A stretch of 64,000 bases of DNA from Thalassobacillus sp. CUG 92003. GTDB lineage: Bacteria; Bacillota; Bacilli; Bacillales; Halobacillaceae. Each line of letters starts with the position of its first letter. Within the stretch, counting starts at the first letter, position 1. Position numbers and translations under genes: made by a program. Positions 1 to 7,240 of the stretch are shown here, in pieces. The stretch covers positions 178,069 through 242,068 of the forward strand of contig NZ_JABLSJ010000006.1 of the NCBI RefSeq assembly GCF_013618635.1, read 5' to 3'. Under the pieces are notes generated by a model. That model was not told the origin of the DNA, did no database searches, and saw only the letters and a program-made list of their open reading frames with translations.

Positions 1-800
1 GTCAAGCCTTCGAGCCAATCGTACGTAATTAATTTCGCCTCGCCTTTTTCCTCCGCGTCCGTCCAGGCGTTTCTCCGCGCAACTTCCGCCGCCGCTTTTT
101 CGAAAGCAACGTACAGGTACCGTTCAATGTTCCGGATTAATCCGCGCTTTGCCTTGAACATGACCGCGTTGAACGCCTCGACGTATGGCGCGGAGTCGTT
201 TTCGATTAGCGTTGATGGCGCGACCTTGCGTTTTGCTTTAAGGAGAAGGCCGTAATATTTATATAATACGTCGGAGTTCACGAAGGGTGACATCGCCTTA
301 TAGACCGCGGAAGGCAACGCCGACCGCAACGCATTGTTAGGAACGCGCGGAGTATCTTTGTTTATAGTATGTTTTAATAGCTTAATAGAATCCGATGGTT
401 CGTTTTCGTTTCGTCCGTCTTCCGCTTTACTCTCCGTAAGCTTTTCGCCATCTGCCCGAGTGGACACGCTCGACTGGTCACTTGGAAGAATCACGATTAT
501 ATTAGCGCCTTTTCCTCCGTTAACTTTCCGTACAGTTGCGTGCTTTTTTACGATGCCTAACCGTTCGAGCTTCGTAAGTACGCGCCGAGCAGTCTTAACG
601 GACTTTCCGATGGCTTTCCCGATAGAGTCCGCTTTGAGGTGCGCGGCGCCTGCGTATTTAACGGCGTATCTTGCGATGAGTTTAAGCGTCGTGCGATCCG
701 TTTCGTTGAGGTCGTATGTATGATTACGGATATGTTCGTAGATTGCCCGGTTGAGCTGCGCGGTATTTTCGAACGTGCTGAATTCGTTAAGATAGTGCAT
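1..800 (-). CDS. winged-helix DNA-binding protein, replication-initiator-like (partial)
   Basis: The open frame starts at ATG 800 behind an AAGGGAGCG ribosome site and runs off the left window edge, giving at least 266 residues. Residues about 38-95 read as a winged helix (LKADSIGKAIGKSVKTARRV, then LERLGIVKKH), followed by a polar linker and a basic C-terminal half. Such proteins sit beside FtsK and replication-relaxation genes in Bacillus prophages and plasmids, where they are thought to act in replication or copy control. That role is inference. It is divergent from the small XRE gene at 967 and shares an operator region with it. Confidence 0.7.
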   Translation of the reverse strand, partial: MHYLNEFSTFENTAQLNRAIYEHIRNHTYDLNETDRTTLKLIARYAVKYAGAAHLKADSIGKAIGKSVKTARRVLTKLERLGIVKKHATVRKVNGGKGANIIVILPSDQSSVSTRADGEKLTESKAEDGRNENEPSDSIKLLKHTINKDTPRVPNNALRSALPSAVYKAMSPFVNSDVLYKYYGLLLKAKRKVAPSTLIENDSAPYVEAFNAVMFKAKRGLIRNIERYLYVAFEKAAAEVARRNAWTDAEEKGEAKLITYDWLEGL

Positions 801-830
801 AGTTTTCGCTCCCTTTTCGCAATTCTCGCT

Positions 831-940
831 ATTACGTAAATTCGAAATTGCGTAATCTATACTACGAGTTTAAATTACGAAATTACGTAAGTCAATGAAA
901 AACTTTACGCGATTACGAAATTTTAGTATAATCTACGTAA
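831..940. promoter_or_regulatory. divergent promoters with clustered ATTACGTAAT-like operators
   Basis: Minus-strand promoter: TTGACT (890-895), 17-bp spacer, TAAACT (867-872). Plus-strand promoter: TTTACG (904-909), 17-bp spacer, TATAAT (927-932). Five copies of a 10-mer close to ATTACGTAAT lie at 831, 847, 874, 882 and 912, inside or next to the promoter elements. The arrangement suggests repression by an XRE protein, most simply the product of the gene at 967. The elements are seen directly; the regulator is inferred. Confidence 0.7.
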
Positions 941-966
941 GATAAGAATATAGGGAGGCGTTATAA

Positions 967-1176
967 ATGAGGCTATATTTAAAGGTGGATAAAGTTTTAA
1001 AAGCGAGGGGTATGACGCAAAAAGAATTGGCCGACCGAACAGGTGTCCGATCAGCCGCAATTAACGAAATGTGTTCGAACTATCGCACGGCCATTAACCG
1101 TGATTACGTCGGAAAGATTGCGGAGGCTTTGCAAATTACGGATGTCTCGGAGTTATTGGAGTTCCGTGAAGATTAA
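967..1176 (+). CDS. small XRE-family transcriptional regulator
   Basis: A 69-residue protein consisting of one Cro/CI-type helix-turn-helix (MTQKELADRTGVRSAAINEM, about residues 16-35). It starts at ATG after GGGAGG and is driven by the TTTACG-17-TATAAT promoter. It is divergent from the winged-helix gene on the left and convergent with the membrane protein gene at 1173-1616, whose stop it overlaps by 4 bp. It probably represses one or both promoters in the 831-940 operator cluster. Confidence 0.85.
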   Translation: MRLYLKVDKVLKARGMTQKELADRTGVRSAAINEMCSNYRTAINRDYVGKIAEALQITDVSELLEFRED

Positions 1177-1616
1177 ATCGCCTGCCCGACGCCGGCAAGT
1201 AAATCGATGAATAGAGGCGACATTTGTACGAGGACGTATCCGATGCCCGCCTTCATCAATAAACCGTAACCTTTGTCGTTCAGTCCGATCATGACTAACA
1301 ACGCGCCACCCGTCACCATGACGCCGGCAATCGGAAGCGACAACGCAATCATGACGTCAATGATCGGATCAAACGCGTTCGTTATCTGCGTACGGATTGC
1401 GTCACCGACCGCGTTCGCTTGGATTACGTCGGGGCTTCCCGAAACCTCCGCGAATGACCGAGAAGGCAACGCCAGCGCAACCGGTGTTAGTACGCCTAGT
1501 TTTGCGGCTTTTTTGACGCGGGAATTAACGTTTTTGTTCGCTTTCGGAGCCGTAACCCCTCCGCTCATGAAATCCTTGAAATCGACCGTTTTCGTGCGGT
1601 TAAATAGTGCGCCCAT
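1173..1616 (-). CDS. small membrane protein with VirB2/TrbC-like layout
   Basis: 147 residues. A basic N-terminal third is followed by a hydrophobic stretch around residues 40-55 that could be a signal segment (LGVLTPVALALPSRSFA). Two long hydrophobic helices follow (about 88-112 and 120-145) with a short loop around NDKG. A long leader, small mature size and two helices resemble TrbC/VirB2 pilin subunits, but no family motif is certain. It is the last gene of the FtsK / replication-relaxation operon. Confidence 0.55.
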   Translation of the reverse strand: MGALFNRTKTVDFKDFMSGGVTAPKANKNVNSRVKKAAKLGVLTPVALALPSRSFAEVSGSPDVIQANAVGDAIRTQITNAFDPIIDVMIALSLPIAGVMVTGGALLVMIGLNDKGYGLLMKAGIGYVLVQMSPLFIDLLAGVGQAI

Positions 1617-1631
1617 AGTTCCGCGCCTCCT

Positions 1632-2216
1632 TCATAATATTTCGTTCAGCGTGTAAACCTGACCGGGAAGTCCGTTCATTAACCGGTTGAGTGTCGCTCG
1701 CCTACTTTCCAATTCCGTCACCCATATGAGAAAGAACGGCTCTTGTGAGTTCCGCAACATTTTCGCGTACTTCTCGATTTTCCGGCTGTTCGTCGCCATC
1801 GGCTGAGATACGTCGACTTCTACGAATACCTTCGCGTCCTTATACTTGAACATGGCGTCAGCTACGATCGACTCCTTTCCGATAACCATTTTAACTTCGT
1901 TTTCCCAGGACTTCGGGCGTTTCCAGTAAATATAAAGCTGATTACGGATAAGGAAGTGCTGAACGTTCGGCGTTTTCTTGCGCGTAGTCGTGCACTGTAC
2001 ACGTTCCCTTCCGGCTTTGTTGAGCGTATAAACCTTCTCCCACCCGTTTCGAAACGAGTTTAAATACGCTGACATATCGTTTAAAATTCGGTTGGCGTTT
2101 CGGTCACCTTTTAGCCGGTGCATCGTTTGAATTTGTGACCGCGTAAGATAATCATACCTTTTCAACGATAAGAGGATGTTTTCGATCCTCTGTTCTTTCG
2201 CTGCGCTTTTGTTCAA
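1632..2216 (-). CDS. replication-relaxation family protein
   Basis: 194 residues, starting at TTG behind AAGGAGG and overlapping the end of the FtsK gene. Residues 8-40 form a helix-turn-helix-like start (LKRYDYLTRSQIQTMHRL), typical of the replication-relaxation family. The C-terminal half (KVFVEVDVSQPMATNSRKIEKY) has the E-x-D pattern of a nuclease-like fold often seen in that family. Members are linked with FtsK-like genes in plasmids and prophages; their biochemical role is not settled. Confidence 0.75.
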   Translation of the reverse strand: MNKSAAKEQRIENILLSLKRYDYLTRSQIQTMHRLKGDRNANRILNDMSAYLNSFRNGWEKVYTLNKAGRERVQCTTTRKKTPNVQHFLIRNQLYIYWKRPKSWENEVKMVIGKESIVADAMFKYKDAKVFVEVDVSQPMATNSRKIEKYAKMLRNSQEPFFLIWVTELESRRATLNRLMNGLPGQVYTLNEIL

Positions 2217-3432
2217 ACCGGTCGCCTCCTTTTGCCTTTACGTTGATGTGCGGTTTAACTTGGCGCTCGACTTCCTTATTCGTAATATATGGAGTTTGGA
2301 TAATTACATTTTTCACGCGTCGATAAATCGCCCGCCCTTCGATTTCCGGCAAATCTTCCGCGCCACCTTCGTCAAGCACCGCCCGGCTCGCCGCGTTCGT
2401 CTCGAGTACGAAACAAACGCGTCCTCCGATGTTTTGGCGTACCTGCGAGGGTAGCGTTTCATTCGTCGGGTACTGGGTTGCGTAGATTAAACGTACTCCC
2501 GCACCCCTGCCTTGTCGGGATAAATCCGTAATGATTTCCATAGCTTCGTCGTTGTCGGAGAGATCGGCCGCCTCGTCGATGATTACGAAATGGCGGTCGG
2601 GAATACCCGCCTCTATAACGTCCTCATGTCCGTTCTGAACGAGTTTGCGGAGTACGGAGGACATACGTCGCTGAATCGCTTTTAATTCGTCTAACGCCTC
2701 CTCAGGCCCCGTTGCGTATCCGGAAACTTGCGTCATGTTCCGGAACCGCTGAAACGCCGTTCCGCCTTTTAAGTCGATTAACGTAAAGCTGACGTCGGTC
2801 GGCTTTTGGCGTACGAGGGACGTAATCAGCAGCTTCAAAAATTGCGACTTGCCGAAGCCGGTCGCGCCAGCTACGATCATGTGCGGCCTCTTCTCAAAGT
2901 TGTGGTAAACGTCCGAACTCCTCGACTTGCCGACAATCACCCGCCAACCTTTCGTTAAATAAGCGTCACTCCACGGCAGGTTATCCGTCAAAGGTTCGTC
3001 GTAAACTTTAATACATAGCATACCGTCGAAGGTAACGTCGATCTCCTTCCGCTTGGTGCGTTGTTCCGTGATTATCTTGCGTATTTGTTCGAGAGCCGGC
3101 CGAAGCCCTTCTGCCCACTCGACGGTTAAGAAATCACGCGGATCAAATTCGAAATACTTACCACGTACGTTCAAGCCGTCCTCGATGACCGCTTTATTTT
3201 CGATGATTTTTCGTGAAGATACGCCGAGTGGAAGCTGAACGACGTACTCTACGCCACCTTCGATTTTTCGTTTGCGGTGAATACGGGCGTTTGCATCGCG
3301 TACATTCCATCCGGCGTTTGCGAAAATCCGCTGAATCTTTTCGCCTTCGTTCGTTGCTCCTCCGTTTGTTTTCAGATAAGAATAACCGGCTACTCCCGCC
3401 ATTAAAACAGTCGTTCCGATTTCTACGAACAT
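2152..3432 (-). CDS. FtsK/SpoIIIE-type DNA translocase
   Basis: 426 residues, starting at ATG behind TAAGGAGGTGG. Walker A is GATGFGKSQ near residue 190, Walker B is HFVIIDEAADL near 282, and a Q-rich sensor region (YATQYPTN) follows. It is far shorter than chromosomal FtsK and lacks the four-helix membrane domain; one N-terminal hydrophobic segment (VLMAGVAGYSYL) may anchor it. Phage and plasmid members are thought to pump or position circular DNA. It heads a three-gene operon with the replication-relaxation and small membrane proteins. Confidence 0.85.
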   Translation of the reverse strand: MFVEIGTTVLMAGVAGYSYLKTNGGATNEGEKIQRIFANAGWNVRDANARIHRKRKIEGGVEYVVQLPLGVSSRKIIENKAVIEDGLNVRGKYFEFDPRDFLTVEWAEGLRPALEQIRKIITEQRTKRKEIDVTFDGMLCIKVYDEPLTDNLPWSDAYLTKGWRVIVGKSRSSDVYHNFEKRPHMIVAGATGFGKSQFLKLLITSLVRQKPTDVSFTLIDLKGGTAFQRFRNMTQVSGYATGPEEALDELKAIQRRMSSVLRKLVQNGHEDVIEAGIPDRHFVIIDEAADLSDNDEAMEIITDLSRQGRGAGVRLIYATQYPTNETLPSQVRQNIGGRVCFVLETNAASRAVLDEGGAEDLPEIEGRAIYRRVKNVIIQTPYITNKEVERQVKPHINVKAKGGDRFEQKRSERTEDRKHPLIVEKV

Positions 3433-3449
3433 CGCGCCACCTCCTTAGG

Positions 3450-3466
3450 TATTTACAACGTAAATA
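3450..3466. promoter_or_regulatory. palindromic operator before the FtsK gene
   Basis: TATTTAC-AAC-GTAAATA, a perfect 7-bp inverted repeat immediately upstream of the FtsK ribosome site. It resembles the ATTACG-rich operators at 831-940 and could bind the same XRE regulator. No clear -35/-10 pair was assigned here. Confidence 0.4.
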
Positions 3467-3639
3467 GTTCACCGGGAAAAGAACGTTCCGAATTGGGCGT
3501 TATCCGCACAGTTAGGGGATTAGGAACATTCCGGCTAAAATTCTGCTGCGGCATTTACTTAAGAATATTCCGCAATTTCGTAATTTATGCGAAAAAATTC
3601 GTATTCTCGGAAGGATGGGCGGAAGTAGTTAAAGAAGAC

Positions 3640-3673
3640 AAAAAAAATAAGCGACCCTCCGAAGAGAGCCGCC
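3640..3673 (-). terminator. intrinsic terminator after the lipoprotein genes
   Basis: On the minus strand a 9-bp stem with a TTCG loop (GCGGCTCTC / GAGGGTCGC) is followed by TTATTTTTTTT. It ends the transcript of the 3680-5200 genes and isolates them from the FtsK operon. Confidence 0.85.
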
Positions 3674-3679
3674 GTAAAA

Positions 3680-4333
3680 TTATTCTCCTGATAAATCCAA
3701 TTCGATTTCGTAATCTTTTCTTTTATCCATTTCCATATTATCTTCGGCGCCTTTACGTGCATCCCACGACATTTTAATCCATTCGATCTCCTTAGCCTTT
3801 CCGCGTTCAAGATACCAAATGATCGCGCCCTCTTTGATTACGCCTTTATCGATTTCTCCGCCGATGTTGTCGGACATAAACATGTCGGGCATATCGATTT
3901 GCTCGCCTGTTGACGTAACTAGCGTAGCTTGATCGGGATATGTCGTAAATTTACCTTCCGTTGTGTTCTCGAGTTTAAACTTTACGCCTACTGCCGATTC
4001 CTCTGCGGTTTCGTCCTCCATTGTCGGAGCCTTTTCCGTAACTACAACTTTTTGTATTTCCGATTTAAGTCCGTTAAAATCGTCGCTCCAAGTTACGTCA
4101 TCATAGTACGTCCATAGATCGTTTTTCTCGCCCTCTTTTGCCGCCTCTGTTTCCGCAGCTTCCGTTTCGGACTCAGACTCGGAGGCAGTCGCTTCGTCGT
4201 CTACTTTAGCTTCCGCTTTGTTGTCGTCGTTCTCCTCTAATTCCTCTTTGGCCGCGTCTTCCCCGCAAGCACTTAACGAAACTGCTCCAACTAAAAGCGC
4301 CGTCAACATCCAGTTTTTCTTCTTCCTTAACAT
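3680..4333 (-). CDS. secreted lipoprotein with DUF4352/DUF5067-like domain
   Basis: 217 residues with a lipobox signal peptide (LLVGAVSLSAC, cleavage before Cys23). A very acidic low-complexity linker (residues 25-70, rich in E, A and D) is followed by a beta-rich domain (VGVKFKLENTTEGKFTTYPD, SDNIGGEIDKG) of the immunoglobulin-like DUF4352/DUF5067 type found in Gram-positive surface lipoproteins. Such genes in prophages are often lysogenic-conversion or superinfection factors; that role is inference. It follows the 4366-4986 gene in one transcript. Confidence 0.75.
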   Translation of the reverse strand: MLRKKKNWMLTALLVGAVSLSACGEDAAKEELEENDDNKAEAKVDDEATASESESETEAAETEAAKEGEKNDLWTYYDDVTWSDDFNGLKSEIQKVVVTEKAPTMEDETAEESAVGVKFKLENTTEGKFTTYPDQATLVTSTGEQIDMPDMFMSDNIGGEIDKGVIKEGAIIWYLERGKAKEIEWIKMSWDARKGAEDNMEMDKRKDYEIELDLSGE

Positions 4334-4365
4334 TTAATCTCTCCCTTTCTTCTTGCGTATATTGG

Positions 4366-4986
4366 TTATTCAGAATACACCGTAAAATATTCGTGCTCGA
4401 AGTAATCCCTCGCTGTACTCGTAAATTCCTCGTTAGAAACGCTGCCTAACCCGCCGATATCTTCATACGCTTCCTTCGATATCTCAGAACTTACCGCCAC
4501 ATCTACGCGTTCTTCAATATCGAAAACACCGTTCCATTCGACCGTTGCATTTTCAACCGCATAATTTTCGTACGTTTCCGTGAAGATTTGCTTAGCTCCG
4601 CTCAATAATTCGTCTACGCGATCGGACGTTGAGTCGCTGCTTGACGTACCTTCCATGAGTTTATACGTAACTTTTCCGTTTTCAACCGTAATGTCCATGA
4701 TCGTTTCGCGGTTATTACGTCCCTCCGCCTGGACTTCATTAACGATAAACTCCGCCATTTCCGATTCGATTACGCTAGGATCGGAGGTTAGTTCGGCTTC
4801 CTTCTGCTCCGTCGACTCCTCCGTACTTCCGTCCGCTGAGCTTCCCGTACTCTCCGTCGTTGTAACCTCCGCTTTAGCTTCGTTATTTCCGTTCGCGCTA
4901 TCCTCGCCTTCTCCGTCTGTAACCGTTGCAAGCGTAAGTCCTCCGGCAATTACGACCGCGCCAATTCCCGCTAACCATCGCTTCAT
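4366..4986 (-). CDS. secreted or membrane-anchored protein of unknown function
   Basis: 206 residues. An N-terminal hydrophobic signal segment (LAGIGAVVIAGGLTLATV) has no lipobox cysteine. A Ser/Thr/Glu-rich linker (30-65) precedes a folded domain (about 70-206) that I do not recognise. A TTGTAA-17-TATACT promoter lies just upstream. Together with the neighbouring lipoprotein it looks like a small envelope cassette expressed from the prophage. Confidence 0.6.
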   Translation of the reverse strand: MKRWLAGIGAVVIAGGLTLATVTDGEGEDSANGNNEAKAEVTTTESTGSSADGSTEESTEQKEAELTSDPSVIESEMAEFIVNEVQAEGRNNRETIMDITVENGKVTYKLMEGTSSSDSTSDRVDELLSGAKQIFTETYENYAVENATVEWNGVFDIEERVDVAVSSEISKEAYEDIGGLGSVSNEEFTSTARDYFEHEYFTVYSE

Positions 4987-5026
4987 GTTTTCGTCATCCT
5001 TTCGCTTTTTATAGTATGTACGATTA

Positions 5027-5055
5027 AGTATAGTCTAAGTTTCACGAAATTACAA
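5027..5055 (-). promoter_or_regulatory. sigma-A promoter of the lipoprotein pair
   Basis: On the minus strand: TTGTAA (5050-5055), 17-bp spacer, TATACT (5027-5032). The ATG at 4986 lies about 40 bases downstream. Confidence 0.65.
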
Positions 5056-5064
5056 CTTAATTAC

Positions 5065-5100
5065 AAAAAAAAGATTGGCGACCCGTTGTTAAGGATCGCC
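5065..5100 (-). terminator. intrinsic terminator after the 36-residue gene
   Basis: Minus-strand stem GGCGATCC / GGGTCGCC (one G-T pair) followed by AATCTTTTTTTT. It overlaps the last codons of the 36-residue ORF. Confidence 0.8.
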
Positions 5101-5199
5101 TTTAAGAACTAACAAAACCTGAATGAATGACGCTACGATAATGAGTGGGAGTAGAATCAAGAAAACATAAAGAAAAGAGATGAAATCCCCGCCTTCCAT
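5089..5199 (-). CDS. 36-residue membrane peptide
   Basis: The reading frame encodes a short polar start (MEGGDF), one long hydrophobic helix (residues 7-32) and a KGDP end. It has its own promoter and ends inside a terminator hairpin, which supports a real gene, but the ribosome site is weak. Size and layout resemble small toxin-like or holin-like peptides; no function can be assigned. Confidence 0.5.
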   Translation of the reverse strand: MEGGDFISFLYVFLILLPLIIVASFIQVLLVLKGDP

Positions 5200-5217
5200 G
5201 TTTTTCTTGTTACAACC

Positions 5218-5246
5218 ATATTACAATATTTCCTTTTTTATGTAAA
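5218..5246 (-). promoter_or_regulatory. promoter of the 36-residue membrane peptide
   Basis: Minus strand: TTTACA (5241-5246), 17-bp spacer, TAATAT (5218-5223), ending about 20 bases before the ATG at 5199. It lies directly after the amidase gene. Confidence 0.5.
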
Positions 5247-5278
5247 TACCGAGGATGAAATTCCCCGGTAAAATTTTC

Positions 5279-6361
5279 TTATTTATCCTTTAAAGCTTGT
5301 TTATAAGCGTTTAACGCAAACGTGACAGCTTCTGCTCTTGTGACGTGGTTATCAGGTCTGAATGTGCCGTCTGGATAACCTTCTGTAATGCCTAAGTCTT
5401 TAGCTTCTGTAATCTGCTTTTGGAGGTTACTCTCCTTTTCTACATCTCTGAATCCGGTATTCGCCATATTATAATCCCCCTCGTCTTTTTTGTCCGCAAG
5501 CTCCACGAATTTTTCATGCGCCGTAATGCAATGAACCTCGCCCGAAACGCCGCGTACCTTGTACATCTTCTTACCGTCTACCTCTAATAAGCCGAGCACT
5601 TCCGCAAAGCCTTCGGTTGCTGCGCCGACTTTGAACGCGTCATCCCACGTAGCTTTCGAGTAGAAGTCAACGCCTTTTTTTCCGTTGTAAATCACGTTCA
5701 ACCGTTTACCTTCGTATCTCTTCGCGCCTCTTAACCGCTTAACTTCCGCCGGTTTATCGCCTTTGTACTCCACGCCGAGGTACGAAAGGATCGCCTTCGC
5801 GTCTGCCTCCGCGCATTTCTGCCGGTATTCCTTCGAGTTTTTTCCGAAGATATTCTCGAAGTCGCGGGCGTTCGTCATAAATCCGTGCTCGATTAGAATC
5901 GCCGTCATGGCCGTTTCCCGCAACATATGGAAGTTCGTCCAGCTTCCTTCCTGCGAGTAATGCCGACCGCTTCCGTGGAGTGCGATTCCTTTCGCTTTAA
6001 ATTCGCGAACGACTGCATCCGCGAGTTTATTCGATCCGCTATAACCTTTCCACGCGAATACGCACGCGCCACTTGCCGATGGATCCCCCGCGTTAGCGTG
6101 AATAGATACGAGTAAATCAACGTTCTTCCTGTTCGCTAAATTCGTCCGGTGGTCGAGTCCAACATCGCGCTTATATGGCGGTTGAGTTACGAGGACTTTT
6201 ACGTTATGCTCCTCGAGAATTTTCCGTACTTTCTCGCCGACGTCCGCGTTAAAGTGGTGCTCCTCGTAATTTTTTCCGGCACGCCGAACGCCTTTACTAT
6301 CGTGGTCATTGAACGTATTCTCTCCGTGTCCGTAATCTAATGCGACGTATGCTTTCGCCAT
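5279..6361 (-). CDS. endolysin: N-acetylmuramoyl-L-alanine amidase (Amidase_3) with SLH repeat
   Basis: 360 residues. Residues 5-195 form a zinc amidase of the Amidase_3 type (DYGHGENT, SIHANAGD and EHGFM carry the His and Glu ligands), cutting the bond between muramic acid and the stem peptide. Residues about 205-275 look like an SH3-type wall-binding module. Residues 305-355 hold one S-layer-homology repeat (ITEGYPDGTFRPDNHVTRAE). One SLH copy is unusual in a phage lysin and may bind pyruvylated wall polymer. It follows the holin by 1 bp in the lysis cassette. Confidence 0.92.
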   Translation of the reverse strand: MAKAYVALDYGHGENTFNDHDSKGVRRAGKNYEEHHFNADVGEKVRKILEEHNVKVLVTQPPYKRDVGLDHRTNLANRKNVDLLVSIHANAGDPSASGACVFAWKGYSGSNKLADAVVREFKAKGIALHGSGRHYSQEGSWTNFHMLRETAMTAILIEHGFMTNARDFENIFGKNSKEYRQKCAEADAKAILSYLGVEYKGDKPAEVKRLRGAKRYEGKRLNVIYNGKKGVDFYSKATWDDAFKVGAATEGFAEVLGLLEVDGKKMYKVRGVSGEVHCITAHEKFVELADKKDEGDYNMANTGFRDVEKESNLQKQITEAKDLGITEGYPDGTFRPDNHVTRAEAVTFALNAYKQALKDK

Positions 6362-6362
6362 A

Positions 6363-6596
6363 TTATTCGCCTCCGTTCGGATTCTCCGCTTGCTTCCGTC
6401 GAGCCTCCGGTTTCAACCCTTCGCCGTTTGACGGATTAATTATGACGCCTGCCGCGATGAGTACGGCAAAAGCTGCGTCGACGTACGTTTGGTACTGTTC
6501 CGGCGCGACTAATCCTGCGTCGTTTAAAATTAAACCGATTAAACTCGCCAAAGCCGTCCATAGCCCGTAGTTCTTAAACCTTTTTGGAATACGCAT
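6363..6596 (-). CDS. phage holin, phiLC3-like
   Basis: 77 residues with two hydrophobic helices (about 11-28 and 40-53) and a charged tail, matching the small phiLC3-type holins of Gram-positive phages. Holins form membrane lesions that release or activate the endolysin. The order XhlA, holin, amidase on one strand is the classical Bacillus lysis cassette. Confidence 0.85.
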   Translation of the reverse strand: MRIPKRFKNYGLWTALASLIGLILNDAGLVAPEQYQTYVDAAFAVLIAAGVIINPSNGEGLKPEARRKQAENPNGGE

Positions 6597-6686
6597 AATA
6601 AAATCGTCTCCTTTTCGTTATAATTTCGCAAAACCCGTCCAATTACCTATTGAATCCCCGTGATATTCCGTATATGCTTATCACAT

Positions 6687-6746
6687 GGGACGTCACTTCC
6701 GTTCTCCTGCCGTAGCCATACGTGGGAGGGACGGTCGTGACGTCCC
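6687..6746 (-). other. 60-nt inverted-repeat hairpin between xhlA and holin
   Basis: GGGACGTCAC (6687-6696) and GTGACGTCCC (6737-6746) are perfect 10-bp arms. Inside, CCGT/ACGG and CTCC/GGAG can extend the stem. It begins exactly at the xhlA stop codon and lies about 90 bases before the holin start. There is no T-run, so it is not a standard terminator; mRNA processing or translational control is possible. Confidence 0.6.
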
Positions 6747-7039
6747 TAATTAAATAAAATCATCATCGCCGATCCCGCTATTGCCGCAGCTACCGCAAAA
6801 ATCCCTCCAATAAACGCAATCCACATCGCCTTCTTTTCGCTTCTGTCCGTATCCCACTTCTTGTCGTTGTTATCCAACCTACGCTCAACGTCGTCGATTC
6901 GATGCGAGTTTCCGCGTCCGAGTTCGAGAGACTGTTTCGCCGTCTCTTTTAACTCGCCCTGATCGTCTAACTTCGTCTCTAAACGCGCAAGCCGGTCGAG
7001 TATTTCGAGCAAGTAGGCGTCACGCTCCTTATCATCCAT
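6746..7039 (-). CDS. xhlA: hemolysin XhlA family lysis protein
   Basis: The start is placed at the ATG of MDDKERDAYL (7039), giving 97 residues; a longer upstream frame only overlaps the neighbour. A coiled-coil region (RLARLETKLDDQG, SHRIDDVERRLDNNDKKW) leads to one C-terminal transmembrane helix (AFIGGIFAVAAAIAGSAMMI). This is the XhlA layout from the PBSX lysis cassette, where it assists host lysis. It overlaps the preceding 62-residue gene by 8 bp. Confidence 0.85.
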   Translation of the reverse strand: MDDKERDAYLLEILDRLARLETKLDDQGELKETAKQSLELGRGNSHRIDDVERRLDNNDKKWDTDRSEKKAMWIAFIGGIFAVAAAIAGSAMMILFN

Positions 7040-7220
7040 CACCGTTAGCCTCCTTCTGAGGATGAACGCGCTTAACGTCAATCCTGGCGAATATTTCTCC
7101 GCCGAGTTCGACGACATGTACCGTACTATCGTTCAATAACTCCGCAAATGCTTTCGGGTTGAAATCGTCGACCGTTACATACGTTTCTTCTCCGCTATGT
7201 GTTACGACTCGTAATTCCAT
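7032..7220 (-). CDS. small phage protein of unknown function between tail and lysis genes
   Basis: 62 residues, starting at ATG. The sequence (RVVTHSGEETYVTVDDFNPK) predicts a small beta-rich fold without signal or membrane segment. It occupies the XkdX-like slot found before lysis genes in Bacillus phages but lacks a recognisable XkdX motif. It overlaps the xhlA start. Confidence 0.6.
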   Translation of the reverse strand: MELRVVTHSGEETYVTVDDFNPKAFAELLNDSTVHVVELGGEIFARIDVKRVHPQKEANGDG

Positions 7221-7240
7221 CGGTTATCCACCGCCTTTTC

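Noticed and set aside
3493..3777. Plus-strand ORF opposite the lipoprotein end
   Set aside because: It crosses a strong minus-strand terminator, lacks a ribosome site and reads as a shadow of the other strand.
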